DNA of 64,000 bases. Origin: JAGPUQ01 sp036677085 (GTDB taxonomy: Bacteria; Pseudomonadota; Gammaproteobacteria; Pseudomonadales; Porticoccaceae). A program made the translations under genes and the position numbers. Location of the stretch: assembly GCA_036677085.1 (NCBI GenBank), contig JAKFFI010000036.1, positions 62,001-126,000 of the forward strand, given 5' to 3'. Numbering within the stretch: position 1 is the stretch's first letter; every line of letters begins with the position of its first letter. Below are positions 17,223-27,558 of this stretch, piece after piece. Under the pieces are notes generated by a model. It was not told the origin of the DNA, made no database searches, and was given only the letters and a program-made list of their open reading frames with translations.

Positions 17223-17228
17223 TATAAT
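17223..17228 (+). promoter_or_regulatory. Consensus -10 box upstream of sdhE
   Basis: A perfect TATAAT lies 28 bases before the sdhE start codon. No good -35 box is visible at 16-18 bp upstream, so the assignment rests on the -10 and its position in the short ygfZ-sdhE gap. Confidence 0.4.
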
Positions 17229-17255
17229 GCTTGCTGTATTCGCGGAGACTGGGCT

Positions 17256-17501
17256 ATGGACCACAATCGCCTGCGCTGGGCCGCGCGCCGCGGCATGCTC
17301 GAGCTCGATCTGTTGCTGACCAGCTTTGTCGAGCGCGGCTATGCGCAGGCCGAGCCGGAAGATCAGGCGCGTTTCGAACGCTTGCTCGCCTGCGAGGATC
17401 AGGATCTGTTTGGCTGGTTAATGGGACGTACCGAGCCGCCGGATGCGGATCTGAAGGCGATTGTCGCGCTGGTGCTGGATGTCTGTCGCGCCGCGCCTTG
17501 A
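17256..17501 (+). CDS. sdhE: FAD assembly factor SdhE (YgfY/CptB)
   Basis: This 81-residue protein shows the family's RGMLE motif (12-16, the RGxxE signature), followed by LDLLLTSFVERGY and the acidic FERLLACEDQDLFGWLMG helix. SdhE promotes covalent flavinylation of succinate dehydrogenase and fumarate reductase subunits. The ATG at 17256 with GGAGA upstream is the natural start. Its 3' end overlaps ygfX by 23 bases. The next gene beyond, nadB, encodes another flavoprotein of the SdhA/FrdA fold. Confidence 0.95.
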   Translation: MDHNRLRWAARRGMLELDLLLTSFVERGYAQAEPEDQARFERLLACEDQDLFGWLMGRTEPPDADLKAIVALVLDVCRAAP

Positions 17502-17895
17502 GCTGGCGCTGCGGCCGTCGCGGCGCTGGGCGTGGTTGCTGGCGGTCAGCCTGGGGACGGTTGGATTCGTCTGCATCGGACTGCCCTTGCCGCCCTGGGA
17601 GCGGATCGGATTGCTCGCAGCACTGCTCGGCGTTGGCATCCTGACGGCGCGCGACTGGCGCCGGCTGGCCGGCGCGGAGCTGTTGCTCTGGGATGGCGCC
17701 ACCTGGCAACTGCGCGCACAGGGCGACCATGTGCGGCTGGAAGATTGCCGGCCGGAGTACGTTTCGTCCTGGCTGATCCTGCTCAGCTACAGGGCGCCGA
17801 AACGCCGTCGGCAACTGCCGCTGTTCAGCGACGCCATGACGCCGGATGGGTTCCGGCGGTTACAGGTGCTGGTGCGCAGCGGGTTGCCGGTCTGA
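17479..17895 (+). CDS. ygfX: YgfX (CptA) membrane protein
   Basis: This 138-residue protein has two short membrane helices in the N-terminal half (about 19-52) and a basic cytoplasmic C-terminal part (SYRAPKRRRQLPLFSDAMTP), as in YgfX of the SdhE-YgfX pair. YgfX has been described as an inner-membrane partner of SdhE, and the pair as a toxin-antitoxin system affecting cytoskeletal proteins; neither role can be tested from sequence. The start overlaps sdhE by 23 bases. RWLL and AELLLWDG motifs fit the family. Confidence 0.85.
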   Translation: MSVAPRLELALRPSRRWAWLLAVSLGTVGFVCIGLPLPPWERIGLLAALLGVGILTARDWRRLAGAELLLWDGATWQLRAQGDHVRLEDCRPEYVSSWLILLSYRAPKRRRQLPLFSDAMTPDGFRRLQVLVRSGLPV

Positions 17896-17952
17896 GCGGG
17901 CCGCCCGATGGCCTGGGCGGGACGATGCCAGAGACGAATCAGGCGGCGCCTT

Positions 17953-19578
17953 TCAGTCCGCCTTGTTGACGATCAGCTCCTGGTTGGCGAAGTTCATCGG
18001 CACCAGGATGCTGTCCTTGGCAATGGTCGACTGCTCCGGGTGATCCAGGGTGAAATGGAGTCCGCGGCTTTCCTTGCGCAGCAGCGCGGAGCGAATGATC
18101 AACTCGGCCACCATCGCCAGATTGCGCAGTTCCAGCAGATCGCGGCTGACCCGGTAATTGCTGTAGTACTCGTTGATTTCGCGCTGCAACAGCTGGATGC
18201 GATGCTGCGCCCGTTCGAGCCGCTTGCGGGTGCGCACGATGCCCACATAGTCCCACATGAAGCGGCGCACTTCGTCCCAGTTGTGGGAGATCACGACATC
18301 CTCGTCCGACGAGGTCACCCGCGATGCGTCCCAGGGTTTGGTGAAGCTGGGCCGCGGAATGGTTTCCAGCTCGCGCGCTATGTCGGCCGCCGCGGCGGTC
18401 GCGAAGACCACGCACTCAAGTAGTGAATTGCTCGCCAGGCGGTTGGCGCCGTGCAGGCCGGTAAAGGCGCACTCGCCGATGGCGTACAGATTCTTGAGAT
18501 CGGTGCGGCCGCGGGTGTCGGTGACGATGCCGCCGCAGGTGTAGTGCGCCGCCGGCACCACCGGGATGCGCTGGCGCGCGATATCGATGCCGAAGGTCAG
18601 GCACTGCGCGCGCAGTGTCGGAAAGTGTTCTTCGATAAAGGCGAGCGGTTTGTGGCGGATGTCGAGATACACGCAGTCGGCGCCGAGGCGCTTGATCTCG
18701 TGGTCGATCGCGCGCGCCACGATGTCGCGCGGCGCCAGCTCGGCGTCGGGATGCACGGCCGGCATGAAGCGGGTGCCGTCGGGCAGTTGCAGCTGGGCGC
18801 CTTCGCCGCGCAGGGCCTCGGAAATAAGAAAGGACTTGGCGCTGGGATGAAACAGACAGGTCGGGTGAAACTGGTTGAATTCCATGTTGGCCACCCGGCA
18901 GCCGCGCCGCCAGGCCACCGCAATGCCATCGCCGCTGGCGCCATCCGGGTTGGTGGTGTAAAGGTACACTTTGCTCGCCCCGCCGGTGGCCAGCACCACC
19001 ACGCGGGCCTGGAACAGGCAGACGTCTCCGGTGCGGGCATCCAGCGCGTAGGCGCCGTTGCAGCGCAGGTGGCGCGACCCCACGTCCGCCTGGGTGGTCA
19101 GATCGACGATCAGGTGATCCTCGAAGACCGCGATGCGGGAGTCCGCGGTGACACGGTCGGCAAGCGCGCCGGAAATCGCCTTGCCGGTGGCGTCGGCGGC
19201 ATGCAGGATACGGCGATGACTGTGGCCACCCTCGCGGGTCAGATGATGCTGGTGGCTGTCGGGATCGCGACTGAATTCGACCCCCTGGGAAATCAGCCAG
19301 GCGATGGCGGCGGGGCCGCCCGCGACCGTGAACTCCACCGCGTCGCGATGACACAGACCAGCGCCCGCGACCATGGTGTCGTGGGCGTGCGCGGCCAGGC
19401 TGTCCTCGGCGTCGACGACGGCCGCGATGCCGCCCTGGGCGTGCCAGGTCGAGCCGGTTTTCAGGCCCGCCTTGCTCAGCAGCGCGACTTCGCACTTGCC
19501 GGCCAGCTGCAGCGCCAGCGTCATCCCGGCGGCGCCGCTGCCGATAATCAGCACATCGTGGTAGAAATTTCGCGTCAT
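17953..19578 (-). CDS. nadB: L-aspartate oxidase
   Basis: The 541-residue flavoprotein has the FAD-binding GSGAAG motif at 13-18, STWHAQGGIAA, the EFNQFHPTCLF active-site region and the ELAPRDIVARAI segment typical of NadB. It oxidises aspartate to iminoaspartate, the first step of NAD synthesis. The C-terminal helical domain has RRFMWDYVGIVRT. nadA and nadC are not adjacent. It diverges from rpoE, as nadB and rpoE do in E. coli and Pseudomonas. Confidence 0.97.
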   Translation of the reverse strand: MTRNFYHDVLIIGSGAAGMTLALQLAGKCEVALLSKAGLKTGSTWHAQGGIAAVVDAEDSLAAHAHDTMVAGAGLCHRDAVEFTVAGGPAAIAWLISQGVEFSRDPDSHQHHLTREGGHSHRRILHAADATGKAISGALADRVTADSRIAVFEDHLIVDLTTQADVGSRHLRCNGAYALDARTGDVCLFQARVVVLATGGASKVYLYTTNPDGASGDGIAVAWRRGCRVANMEFNQFHPTCLFHPSAKSFLISEALRGEGAQLQLPDGTRFMPAVHPDAELAPRDIVARAIDHEIKRLGADCVYLDIRHKPLAFIEEHFPTLRAQCLTFGIDIARQRIPVVPAAHYTCGGIVTDTRGRTDLKNLYAIGECAFTGLHGANRLASNSLLECVVFATAAAADIARELETIPRPSFTKPWDASRVTSSDEDVVISHNWDEVRRFMWDYVGIVRTRKRLERAQHRIQLLQREINEYYSNYRVSRDLLELRNLAMVAELIIRSALLRKESRGLHFTLDHPEQSTIAKDSILVPMNFANQELIVNKAD

Positions 19579-19708
19579 AACGGGGCGGGTTTTGATGCTG
19601 GCGACGCATGATAGTATGGGCGCCGCAAAAAACCCATGATGCCCGGGCAGGGGTGGACATCCGGAACGGCCACCGCAAGCCGCTGGATGGGCCCCCGCCG
19701 GAAAGACT

Positions 19709-20311
19709 GTGGAGCACTATGTGAGGCCGCCGAAAGAGTCGGTGCCGGACAGCAAGCTGGTCCGGCGGGTACAGCAGGGTGACAAGACGGCGTTCGATTT
19801 GTTGGTGCTCAAATATCAGCATCGGGTGCGCGCCATCGTCAGCCGCTATATCCGCGATCATGGCGAAGTGGACGATGTCGTCCAGGAGGCCTTCATCAAG
19901 GCGTATCGAGCGATCGGGAATTTTCGCGGCGACAGTCAGTTCTATACCTGGCTGTACCGGATCGCCGTCAACACCGCCAAGAATTCTCTGGTTTCCCGTG
20001 GCCGTCGGCCGCCGGCGAGCGATGTAGACATCGACGACGCCGAGCATTTTTTCGACAATCAAGGACTGACCGACATCAATACGCCGGAGAATCTGGCGCT
20101 GCGCGACGAACTGCAGCGAGTCGTCGACAAGGCCATCAATGATCTGCCGCAGGATCTCCGCACCGCGGTTACGCTGCGCGAATTCGAAGGTCTCAGTTAC
20201 GAGGATATCGCCGCCGTCATGGAGTGTCCGGTGGGTACCGTCCGCTCACGTATTTTCCGGGCGAGGGAAGCCATCGACCGCTGTGTCAGCGTGCTGATGG
20301 GAGAGGGCTAG
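19709..20311 (+). CDS. rpoE: RNA polymerase sigma factor RpoE (AlgU type)
   Basis: This 200-residue group IV sigma factor shows region 2 (FDLLVLKYQHRVRAIVSRYI; DVVQEAFIKAYRAIGNFRGDS; YTWLYRIAVNTAKN) and region 4 (DLPQDLRTAVTLREFEGLSYEDIA; GTVRSRIFRAREAI). It governs the envelope stress response. The GTG at 19709 gives the normal length. rseA and mucD follow on the same strand, but the usual rseB and rseC genes are missing. Confidence 0.97.
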   Translation: MEHYVRPPKESVPDSKLVRRVQQGDKTAFDLLVLKYQHRVRAIVSRYIRDHGEVDDVVQEAFIKAYRAIGNFRGDSQFYTWLYRIAVNTAKNSLVSRGRRPPASDVDIDDAEHFFDNQGLTDINTPENLALRDELQRVVDKAINDLPQDLRTAVTLREFEGLSYEDIAAVMECPVGTVRSRIFRAREAIDRCVSVLMGEG

Positions 20312-20435
20312 CAATGGCGGAACCTTTCCAGTGGCAGTCGGTCCCATTGCCAGCGCTTGGATTGTGCCGCCGGCGGTTGGCACTGTGTTTCTCGGCAAAC
20401 ACTTCATTTGACAAAGAACAGAGGTCTCACTGCCC

Positions 20436-21095
20436 ATGAGTGCTGACATCAATCAGGAACCCGCTGCCCGACTGTCCGCGATGATGGATGGCGAGGCGGG
20501 GGAGTTCGAGGTGCGCCGTACCCTCGGTTTGATCGGTCGCAATCCGGAGTTGCGATGCAAGTGGAATCGATATCACCTTGCGGCGGCGGCCATGCGCGGG
20601 GAATTGGCGTCCGCAACACCCGATCTCTCGGGTCGGATTGCGGCGGCACTGGAGCGTGAACCGGGCCCGCGCAGTCGAAGCGCGCTGCGTACCTTGAGTC
20701 GAGTCGCGGTGGCGGCCTCGGTAGCGGTCCTGACGGTCGTCGGTGTGCGGTATGTGGTGCCGACCACCGGCGCGGGAAGAGATGCGGAAGTCGCTGTCAG
20801 TGCGCCGCTCGGCGGCCAGCCACAGGCGGCGGGCCAGGTAGCGTCCTCCCTGCAATCACCCGTGGGAATGAGGCTTCCGCGCGTGCATGTGGCAACCGTA
20901 AGCGGTGCTGGCAGCGCGCCCGCAGGCCGCACCGGCGCGCTGGTTGTCGGCATTTCGGCCGCGGAAGAGCCTGAGGTGCGTCGTTATGTGGAGCAGCGCA
21001 TGCTGCGCCAAGCCGAGCGTAATGGAGCGGATCGCCAGGGTATGTTGCCGGTGGCGCGTCCTCCCCAGCCGGCATCGGTGCCGGCAGGTCAGTGA
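20436..21095 (+). CDS. rseA: Anti-sigma-E factor RseA (MucA type)
   Basis: The 219-residue protein has an N-terminal cytoplasmic sigma-binding domain (LSAMMDGEAGEFEVRRTL, CKWNRYHLAAAAMRGEL, residues 10-58). A single membrane helix (about 87-107) and a Gly/Ala/Pro-rich periplasmic part follow. It should hold RpoE inactive until cleaved by DegS- and RseP-type proteases. It is placed 124 bases after rpoE. The periplasmic domain is where RseB would bind, but no rseB gene follows. Confidence 0.92.
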   Translation: MSADINQEPAARLSAMMDGEAGEFEVRRTLGLIGRNPELRCKWNRYHLAAAAMRGELASATPDLSGRIAAALEREPGPRSRSALRTLSRVAVAASVAVLTVVGVRYVVPTTGAGRDAEVAVSAPLGGQPQAAGQVASSLQSPVGMRLPRVHVATVSGAGSAPAGRTGALVVGISAAEEPEVRRYVEQRMLRQAERNGADRQGMLPVARPPQPASVPAGQ

Positions 21096-21469
21096 ATCGA
21101 GGAGACCGGTGAGCGCAGAAGCGCCGGAATGGTGGCGGCTGCCACGGTGATCCCCTCACCGGTGGTGCCAGCAGCGGTTCCGAACGGTGGGAGAAGTTCG
21201 TGCTTTTCGTGGCCGGCGGTGTTGTCGGCCCCACCGCCATCCCCGCCCTGTCCCTCTGGGGCCTCATCGTTCTGGCGGTGGCGCGCTTATTTGTATTCTG
21301 GGCGAGCTGCCCGCGATGGTCGTCAAACGCATTGCGGAGAATATTCGTCCGGCGTCCAAGCAGTCACGCTCAGTGGTCTGGTCGCGGCCGGTTGCGGTGT
21401 GCCGGCGGACTCGATTTGATCGTTAAATCCGAACCAACTCGTTAAATCCGAACTGAAAAGAGGTATTCA
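21096..21469. other. 374-bp gap where rseB/rseC would normally be
   Basis: I find no intact gene. One frame (about 21113-21445) reads a polar stretch and then a hydrophobic segment (WEKFVLFVAGGVVG, LSLWGLIVLAVARL). It has no credible start and no RseB or RseC motif that I recognise; it might be a decayed RseC-like membrane hairpin. The 3' end holds a 15-bp direct repeat (listed separately). Confidence 0.5.
21420..21453. repeat. 15-bp direct repeat upstream of mucD
   Basis: tcgttaaatccgaac occurs at 21420-21434 and 21439-21453, period 19 bp, ending 16 bases before the mucD start codon. The repeat is AT-richer than its surroundings. It could be a regulator site or a local duplication covering the leader of mucD. 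Confidence 0.85.
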
Positions 21470-22846
21470 ATGGCGGAGTGCTGGCGACCGGTTTGCGTCG
21501 GGTGGATAGCCGTGATCGCGTTCCTGTTGGCGACGGGGGCCAGGGCGGCGGCGCTCCCGGATTTTACCCAATTGATTGCCGACAACTCGGCGGCGGTGGT
21601 GAAGATCAGCACAACCCGCAAGGTGGCGAGCCGGCGTCCCCAGGGTGTGCCACCCGACATGCCGGATGCTTTTCGGGATTTCTTCGGCCAGCGGCAAGGT
21701 CCCGAGCGCCGCGCAAGTGGCTTGGGATCCGGGTTTGTGATGTCCGCCGATGGTTACATCGTCACCAACAATCACGTTATCGACGGAGCGGAAGAGATCA
21801 AGGTGCGTCTGATTGATCGTCGCGAGTTCGACGCCAAGGTGGTGGGGGTCGATGGGCGTTCGGATCTGGCGCTTCTCAAGATCGATGCGAAGGGTTTGCC
21901 GGCGATTCGCTTCGCGCAACCGGAAAATCTCAGGGTCGGGGAGTGGGTGGTTGCGATCGGTTCGCCTTTCGGTCTCGATTATTCGGCCAGCGCCGGCATC
22001 GTAAGCGCCATCGGTCGCAGTATTCCCACCGAACGGGGAGAAGACTATGTTCCCTTCATCCAGACCGATGTGGCGATCAATCCGGGCAATTCCGGAGGAC
22101 CACTGTTCAATCTCGACGGCGAGGTGGTGGGAGTCAACTCGCAGATATATACCCGCTCAGGAGGGTCCATTGGCCTGTCGTTCGCGATCCCGATCCAGGT
22201 AGTGCTGGAGGTTGTGACACAGCTCAAGGACAGCGGTCGCGTCGAGCGCGGGTGGCTTGGTGTCTATATTCAGGATGTCGATGGCGCGCTGGCCGAGTCC
22301 CTGGGACTGGACAAGCCTCAGGGCGCACTGATTGCGCAGGTTGAACCCGACAGCCCCGCCGGCAAGGCGGGACTGGAGGCGGGCGACGTCGTGGTGGCGT
22401 TCAGCGGACGCCCGATCGTGGATGCGAGCGATTTGCCCCATGTCGTCGGACAGATGAAGCCCGGCGCGAGTGCCGACGCTGAAATCATTCGCAAGGGCAA
22501 ACACAGAGTGCTGAAGGTGGTCGTCCTGGGCCGCCCCGGCGATGGTGATGTGGCGGCGCACACCGGGCAGGATCGGCTCGGGGTGGAGGTTGCCGACATC
22601 GATCCCCAGGTGCGGGATAACGCGCATCTCCCCGGGGGGGTGCAGGTCGAACAGGTGCACCCGGATTCGCCCGCGGCGGACGCGGGGATCGAGCCGGGTG
22701 ACATCATTGTGCAGCTCGGATACAACGCCATAACCGATCTGGCCACCTATCATCGGGTGGTCGCCGAATTGCCGGCCAAAAGCCCGGTGGCACTGCGCTT
22801 CTTTCGCAGCGGGCGCTCCATTTTTCGCACCGTCGTGCTTGAGTGA
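21470..22846 (+). CDS. mucD: Periplasmic serine protease MucD/DegP-DegQ family
   Basis: The 458-residue product has a signal peptide (cleaved near ARA-A, residue 27). The trypsin-like domain has catalytic His102 (TNNHVID), Asp132 (SDLALLKID) and Ser208 (NPGNSGGPL). Two PDZ domains follow (about 255-345 and 365-455, each with a GLEAGDVV or GIEPGDII-type core). It degrades misfolded envelope proteins and, in Pseudomonas, represses the AlgU response. It closes the rpoE-rseA-mucD group. Confidence 0.96.
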   Translation: MAECWRPVCVGWIAVIAFLLATGARAAALPDFTQLIADNSAAVVKISTTRKVASRRPQGVPPDMPDAFRDFFGQRQGPERRASGLGSGFVMSADGYIVTNNHVIDGAEEIKVRLIDRREFDAKVVGVDGRSDLALLKIDAKGLPAIRFAQPENLRVGEWVVAIGSPFGLDYSASAGIVSAIGRSIPTERGEDYVPFIQTDVAINPGNSGGPLFNLDGEVVGVNSQIYTRSGGSIGLSFAIPIQVVLEVVTQLKDSGRVERGWLGVYIQDVDGALAESLGLDKPQGALIAQVEPDSPAGKAGLEAGDVVVAFSGRPIVDASDLPHVVGQMKPGASADAEIIRKGKHRVLKVVVLGRPGDGDVAAHTGQDRLGVEVADIDPQVRDNAHLPGGVQVEQVHPDSPAADAGIEPGDIIVQLGYNAITDLATYHRVVAELPAKSPVALRFFRSGRSIFRTVVLE

Positions 22847-22986
22847 ATCTGGTGCGACGCGGGCGCTCCGGGCGCGCCCGCGTCGCAGGCGCCCCCCGAG
22901 AGCACCGGGGCGGCATGGCTAGGTGGGGGCAAATGCGCTAGACTCGCGCCTGCTTCCGCTGCCCCTCCCGGTTTCGAGCCAGCCAC

Positions 22987-24789
<1,803 letters not shown>

Positions 24790-24800
24790 TGGGGACAGCG

Positions 24801-25559
24801 ATGGATGTTGATTTTCCTCTGATCCTGGTGATCCTGACGGCGATCACGGGCGTAGCATGGGGTTATGAGAAACTCGCAGCCCGGCGCCGTACCGATGCCG
24901 GTGCGCGGCGTCCCTGGTATCTTGAGCTGACGGCGCCCTTCTTTCCGGTATTTTTTGTCGTCCTGATACTGCGATCCTTCGTGGTCGAGCCGTTTCAGAT
25001 TCCTTCCGGGTCCATGATCCCGACGCTGGAAGTCGGCGATTTCATCCTGGTCGACAAGTTCTCCTACGGGCTGCGCCTGCCGGTCCTGGGTACCAAGGTA
25101 GTGCCTGTGGGCCTGCCGCAGCGCGGTGACGTGATGGTCTTCTTTCCGCCCACGGACAAGCGTTATTTCATCAAGCGCGTCATCGGTCTCCCGGGCGATG
25201 ACATCCGGATCATCGATAACGCGCTCTATGTCAACGGCGAGATGGTGCCGCAAGCGCATGTTTCCTCGGGTTATCTCGAAATCGAACCCGGATTCTCCGT
25301 GATGTCGGAGGAAATCGGCGATGCGCGGCATTTGATCCGAAAGCGCGGGCAGGCGGGACCGCTCGGCCGTAATTTTCATGCTGTGGTGCCGGACGGGCAG
25401 TATTTCATGATGGGCGATAACCGCGACAACAGTTATGACAGTCGCGTCTGGGGCGCGGTACCCGAGCAAAACATCGTCGGTAAGGCGGTGCTGATCTGGA
25501 TGCACTGGGACAATTTTTTCAGCTTGCCGACCTTTCAACGGGTTGGCAGAATTGATTGA
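24801..25559 (+). CDS. lepB: Signal peptidase I
   Basis: The 252-residue enzyme has two N-terminal membrane helices (about 5-22 and 46-62). The catalytic Ser71 lies in IPSGSMIPTL and the general base Lys125 in FIKRVIGLPGDD. The MMGDNRDNSYDSR block D/E is typical. It removes signal peptides on the periplasmic face. The ATG at 24801 has GGGGACAG upstream; an ATG at 24789 overlapping lepA would add four residues. Confidence 0.97.
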   Translation: MDVDFPLILVILTAITGVAWGYEKLAARRRTDAGARRPWYLELTAPFFPVFFVVLILRSFVVEPFQIPSGSMIPTLEVGDFILVDKFSYGLRLPVLGTKVVPVGLPQRGDVMVFFPPTDKRYFIKRVIGLPGDDIRIIDNALYVNGEMVPQAHVSSGYLEIEPGFSVMSEEIGDARHLIRKRGQAGPLGRNFHAVVPDGQYFMMGDNRDNSYDSRVWGAVPEQNIVGKAVLIWMHWDNFFSLPTFQRVGRID

Positions 25560-25580
25560 ACCGCATGGAGGGTTAACGTC

Positions 25581-25949
25581 ATGGGCAGATCCGCCGAGCA
25601 CGGCGTGTCCCTGTTGGGGATTCTGTTTGTTTTGTTGTTGGTGGGTTTTGCCCTGACGGTACTGTTCCGTGTCGGGCCGCTTTATCTCGACGATTACACG
25701 GTGCGCAAATCCTTTGCAGCCCTGAGCGACGGCGATGCGCGCAATTTATCGGACCAGGCGATCCGGCAAAAGCTGTACAAGTATTTTGTCGTCAACAATG
25801 TCGACAGTATCGACCTCAAGCAGGTCCGCATTGAACGCAATGCGGCGCGGGTTCTGGTGTCGCTTTATTACGAGCGGCGCGTGGCGTTTCTGGGTAATCT
25901 CGATGTGGTCGCGAAGTTCAACAATGTCTACGACAGCTCCAAGGATTGA
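25581..25949 (+). CDS. DUF4845 domain-containing membrane protein
   Basis: This 122-residue protein has one N-terminal membrane helix (about 9-31: VSLLGILFVLLLVGFAL) followed by a small periplasmic domain with YLDDYTVRKSF, VNNVDSIDL and YYERRVAFLGNLDVV, as in DUF4845 proteins. The family is typically encoded between lepB and rnc in gammaproteobacteria, as here; function is unknown. It begins with GGAGG upstream of the ATG. Confidence 0.93.
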   Translation: MGRSAEHGVSLLGILFVLLLVGFALTVLFRVGPLYLDDYTVRKSFAALSDGDARNLSDQAIRQKLYKYFVVNNVDSIDLKQVRIERNAARVLVSLYYERRVAFLGNLDVVAKFNNVYDSSKD

Positions 25950-25963
25950 GGTGCGCAACGGCG

Positions 25964-26650
25964 GTGGCTGAGCCGGGCGGCACGACCGGTGCCCTGGGTG
26001 GCTATGCGTTTGGCGACCCCGGCTTGTTGCGGCTTGCCCTGACGCATCGCAGCAGTGGTTCGCCCCACAATGAACGACTCGAATTTCTGGGTGACGCCGT
26101 GCTGGGTTTGGTGATTGGTGAGCTGCTCTACCGGCGTTTTCCCGAACTGGACGAAGGTGCGCTGAGCCGCCTGCGCGCGCGTCTGGTCAGCGGTGAATAT
26201 CTGGCCGGCGTCGCACAAGCCCTGAATCTGCCTGATCGGGTGCGGTTGGGGCCGGGAGAACGCAAGAGCGGTGGCGCGCGGCGCAAAACCATTCTCGCCG
26301 GTACCCTCGAAGCGGTTATCGGTGCGGTGTATCTGGATGGCGGACTGGCCGGCTGCCTCGCTTGCATCGAGCGATGGTTTGGGGAGTCGCTTGCGGTAGT
26401 GATCCGCGATCCGGGCGACCGCGACGAAAAGACCCAGCTCCAGGAGTTTCTTCAGGCGCGCGGCGAGCCGCTGCCCGTCTACGCCGTGGTAGCGGTCTCC
26501 GGTCCCGAGCACGCGCGGCGGTTTGAGGTGTCCTGCACGGCATCACTGCTGGAAATTCCGGTTTCCGGCGCGGGCGGCAGTCGGCGCGAGGCGGAAAAGC
26601 AGGCGGCCACCGCGGCGCTCGCGGCACTCGCAGTGCGAGGATCATCATGA
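25964..26650 (+). CDS. rnc: Ribonuclease III
   Basis: The protein has about 228 residues. The catalytic domain has the signature NERLEFLGDAVLG and the second acidic site TLEAVIGAVYLDGG. A C-terminal dsRNA-binding domain (about 150-222) ends with SRREAEKQAATAAL. It cleaves double-stranded RNA in rRNA maturation. Start choice is uncertain: GTG at 25964 is preferred, but a TTG at 25946 overlapping the previous stop would add six residues. The stop overlaps the era ATG. Confidence 0.96.
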   Translation: MAEPGGTTGALGGYAFGDPGLLRLALTHRSSGSPHNERLEFLGDAVLGLVIGELLYRRFPELDEGALSRLRARLVSGEYLAGVAQALNLPDRVRLGPGERKSGGARRKTILAGTLEAVIGAVYLDGGLAGCLACIERWFGESLAVVIRDPGDRDEKTQLQEFLQARGEPLPVYAVVAVSGPEHARRFEVSCTASLLEIPVSGAGGSRREAEKQAATAALAALAVRGSS

Positions 26651-27540
26651 CCAGACACTGTGGTTACACCGCCATTGTCGGGCGTCCCAACGTGGGCAAA
26701 TCGACGTTGCTCAATCATCTGCTCGGACAGAAACTCAGCATTACCTCCCGCAAGCCCCAGACCACGCGCCACAACATTCTCGGTATCAAGACCCAGGACA
26801 GCCATCAGATGCTGTTTGTGGATACGCCGGGCATCAACAACACCAAGACCCGGGCCATCAATCGCTACCTCAACCGTTCCGCCCTGAGCGCGATGTGCGA
26901 TGTGGATCTGATCATTTTCGTCGTCGACCGCGACCTGTGGACCGATGCCGATGCGGCGGTGGCGCAGCAGGTCATGCAGGCCGGCGCCCCCGTGGTGGTG
27001 GTGTTGAACAAGGTCGATCGTCTTTCAACACCGGACGTGCTGCTGCCGCGCATGTCACAGCTATCCGAATTGCTGCCGAACGCGGAATGCCTGCCGGTGT
27101 CCGCGCTCAACGGCAATAATCTCGACGCGCTTGAACGCATCGTCAAGGCGCATATGCCGGTGGGCGAGTTCTGCTTTGCAGAAGATCAGTACACCGATCG
27201 CAGCGAACGCTTTCTGGTCGCCGAGATCGTGCGCGAAAAAATCACCCGGCAACTGGGCGCGGAGTTGCCCTACAGCACCGCCATCGAAATCGAGGAATTC
27301 CGCGACGAGGAAAGAATCTGCCATATCAGTGCCCTGATTCTGGTGGAGCGCGAGGGCCAGAAGCGCATCATCATCGGCGATGGCGGCCAACGCATCAAAA
27401 AGATCGGCGAACAGGCGCGCCATGATGTCGAGGCGCTGCTCGGAAAAAAAGTGATGCTGCGACTCTGGGTGAAGATCAAGAGCGGCTGGTCCGACGACGA
27501 GCGGGCGCTGCGCAGTCTGGGCTATCGGGATGAGCGCTGA
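26647..27540 (+). CDS. era: GTPase Era
   Basis: The 297-residue protein has G1 GRPNVGKST 12-20, G3 DTPG 59-62 and G4 NKVD 121-124. A C-terminal KH domain has GDGGQRIKKIGEQAR. It binds the 3' end of 16S rRNA during 30S maturation. ATGA overlap with rnc gives translational coupling. Confidence 0.98.
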   Translation: MTRHCGYTAIVGRPNVGKSTLLNHLLGQKLSITSRKPQTTRHNILGIKTQDSHQMLFVDTPGINNTKTRAINRYLNRSALSAMCDVDLIIFVVDRDLWTDADAAVAQQVMQAGAPVVVVLNKVDRLSTPDVLLPRMSQLSELLPNAECLPVSALNGNNLDALERIVKAHMPVGEFCFAEDQYTDRSERFLVAEIVREKITRQLGAELPYSTAIEIEEFRDEERICHISALILVEREGQKRIIIGDGGQRIKKIGEQARHDVEALLGKKVMLRLWVKIKSGWSDDERALRSLGYRDER

Positions 27541-27558
27541 CGCGCGGGAGCGTGGCGG

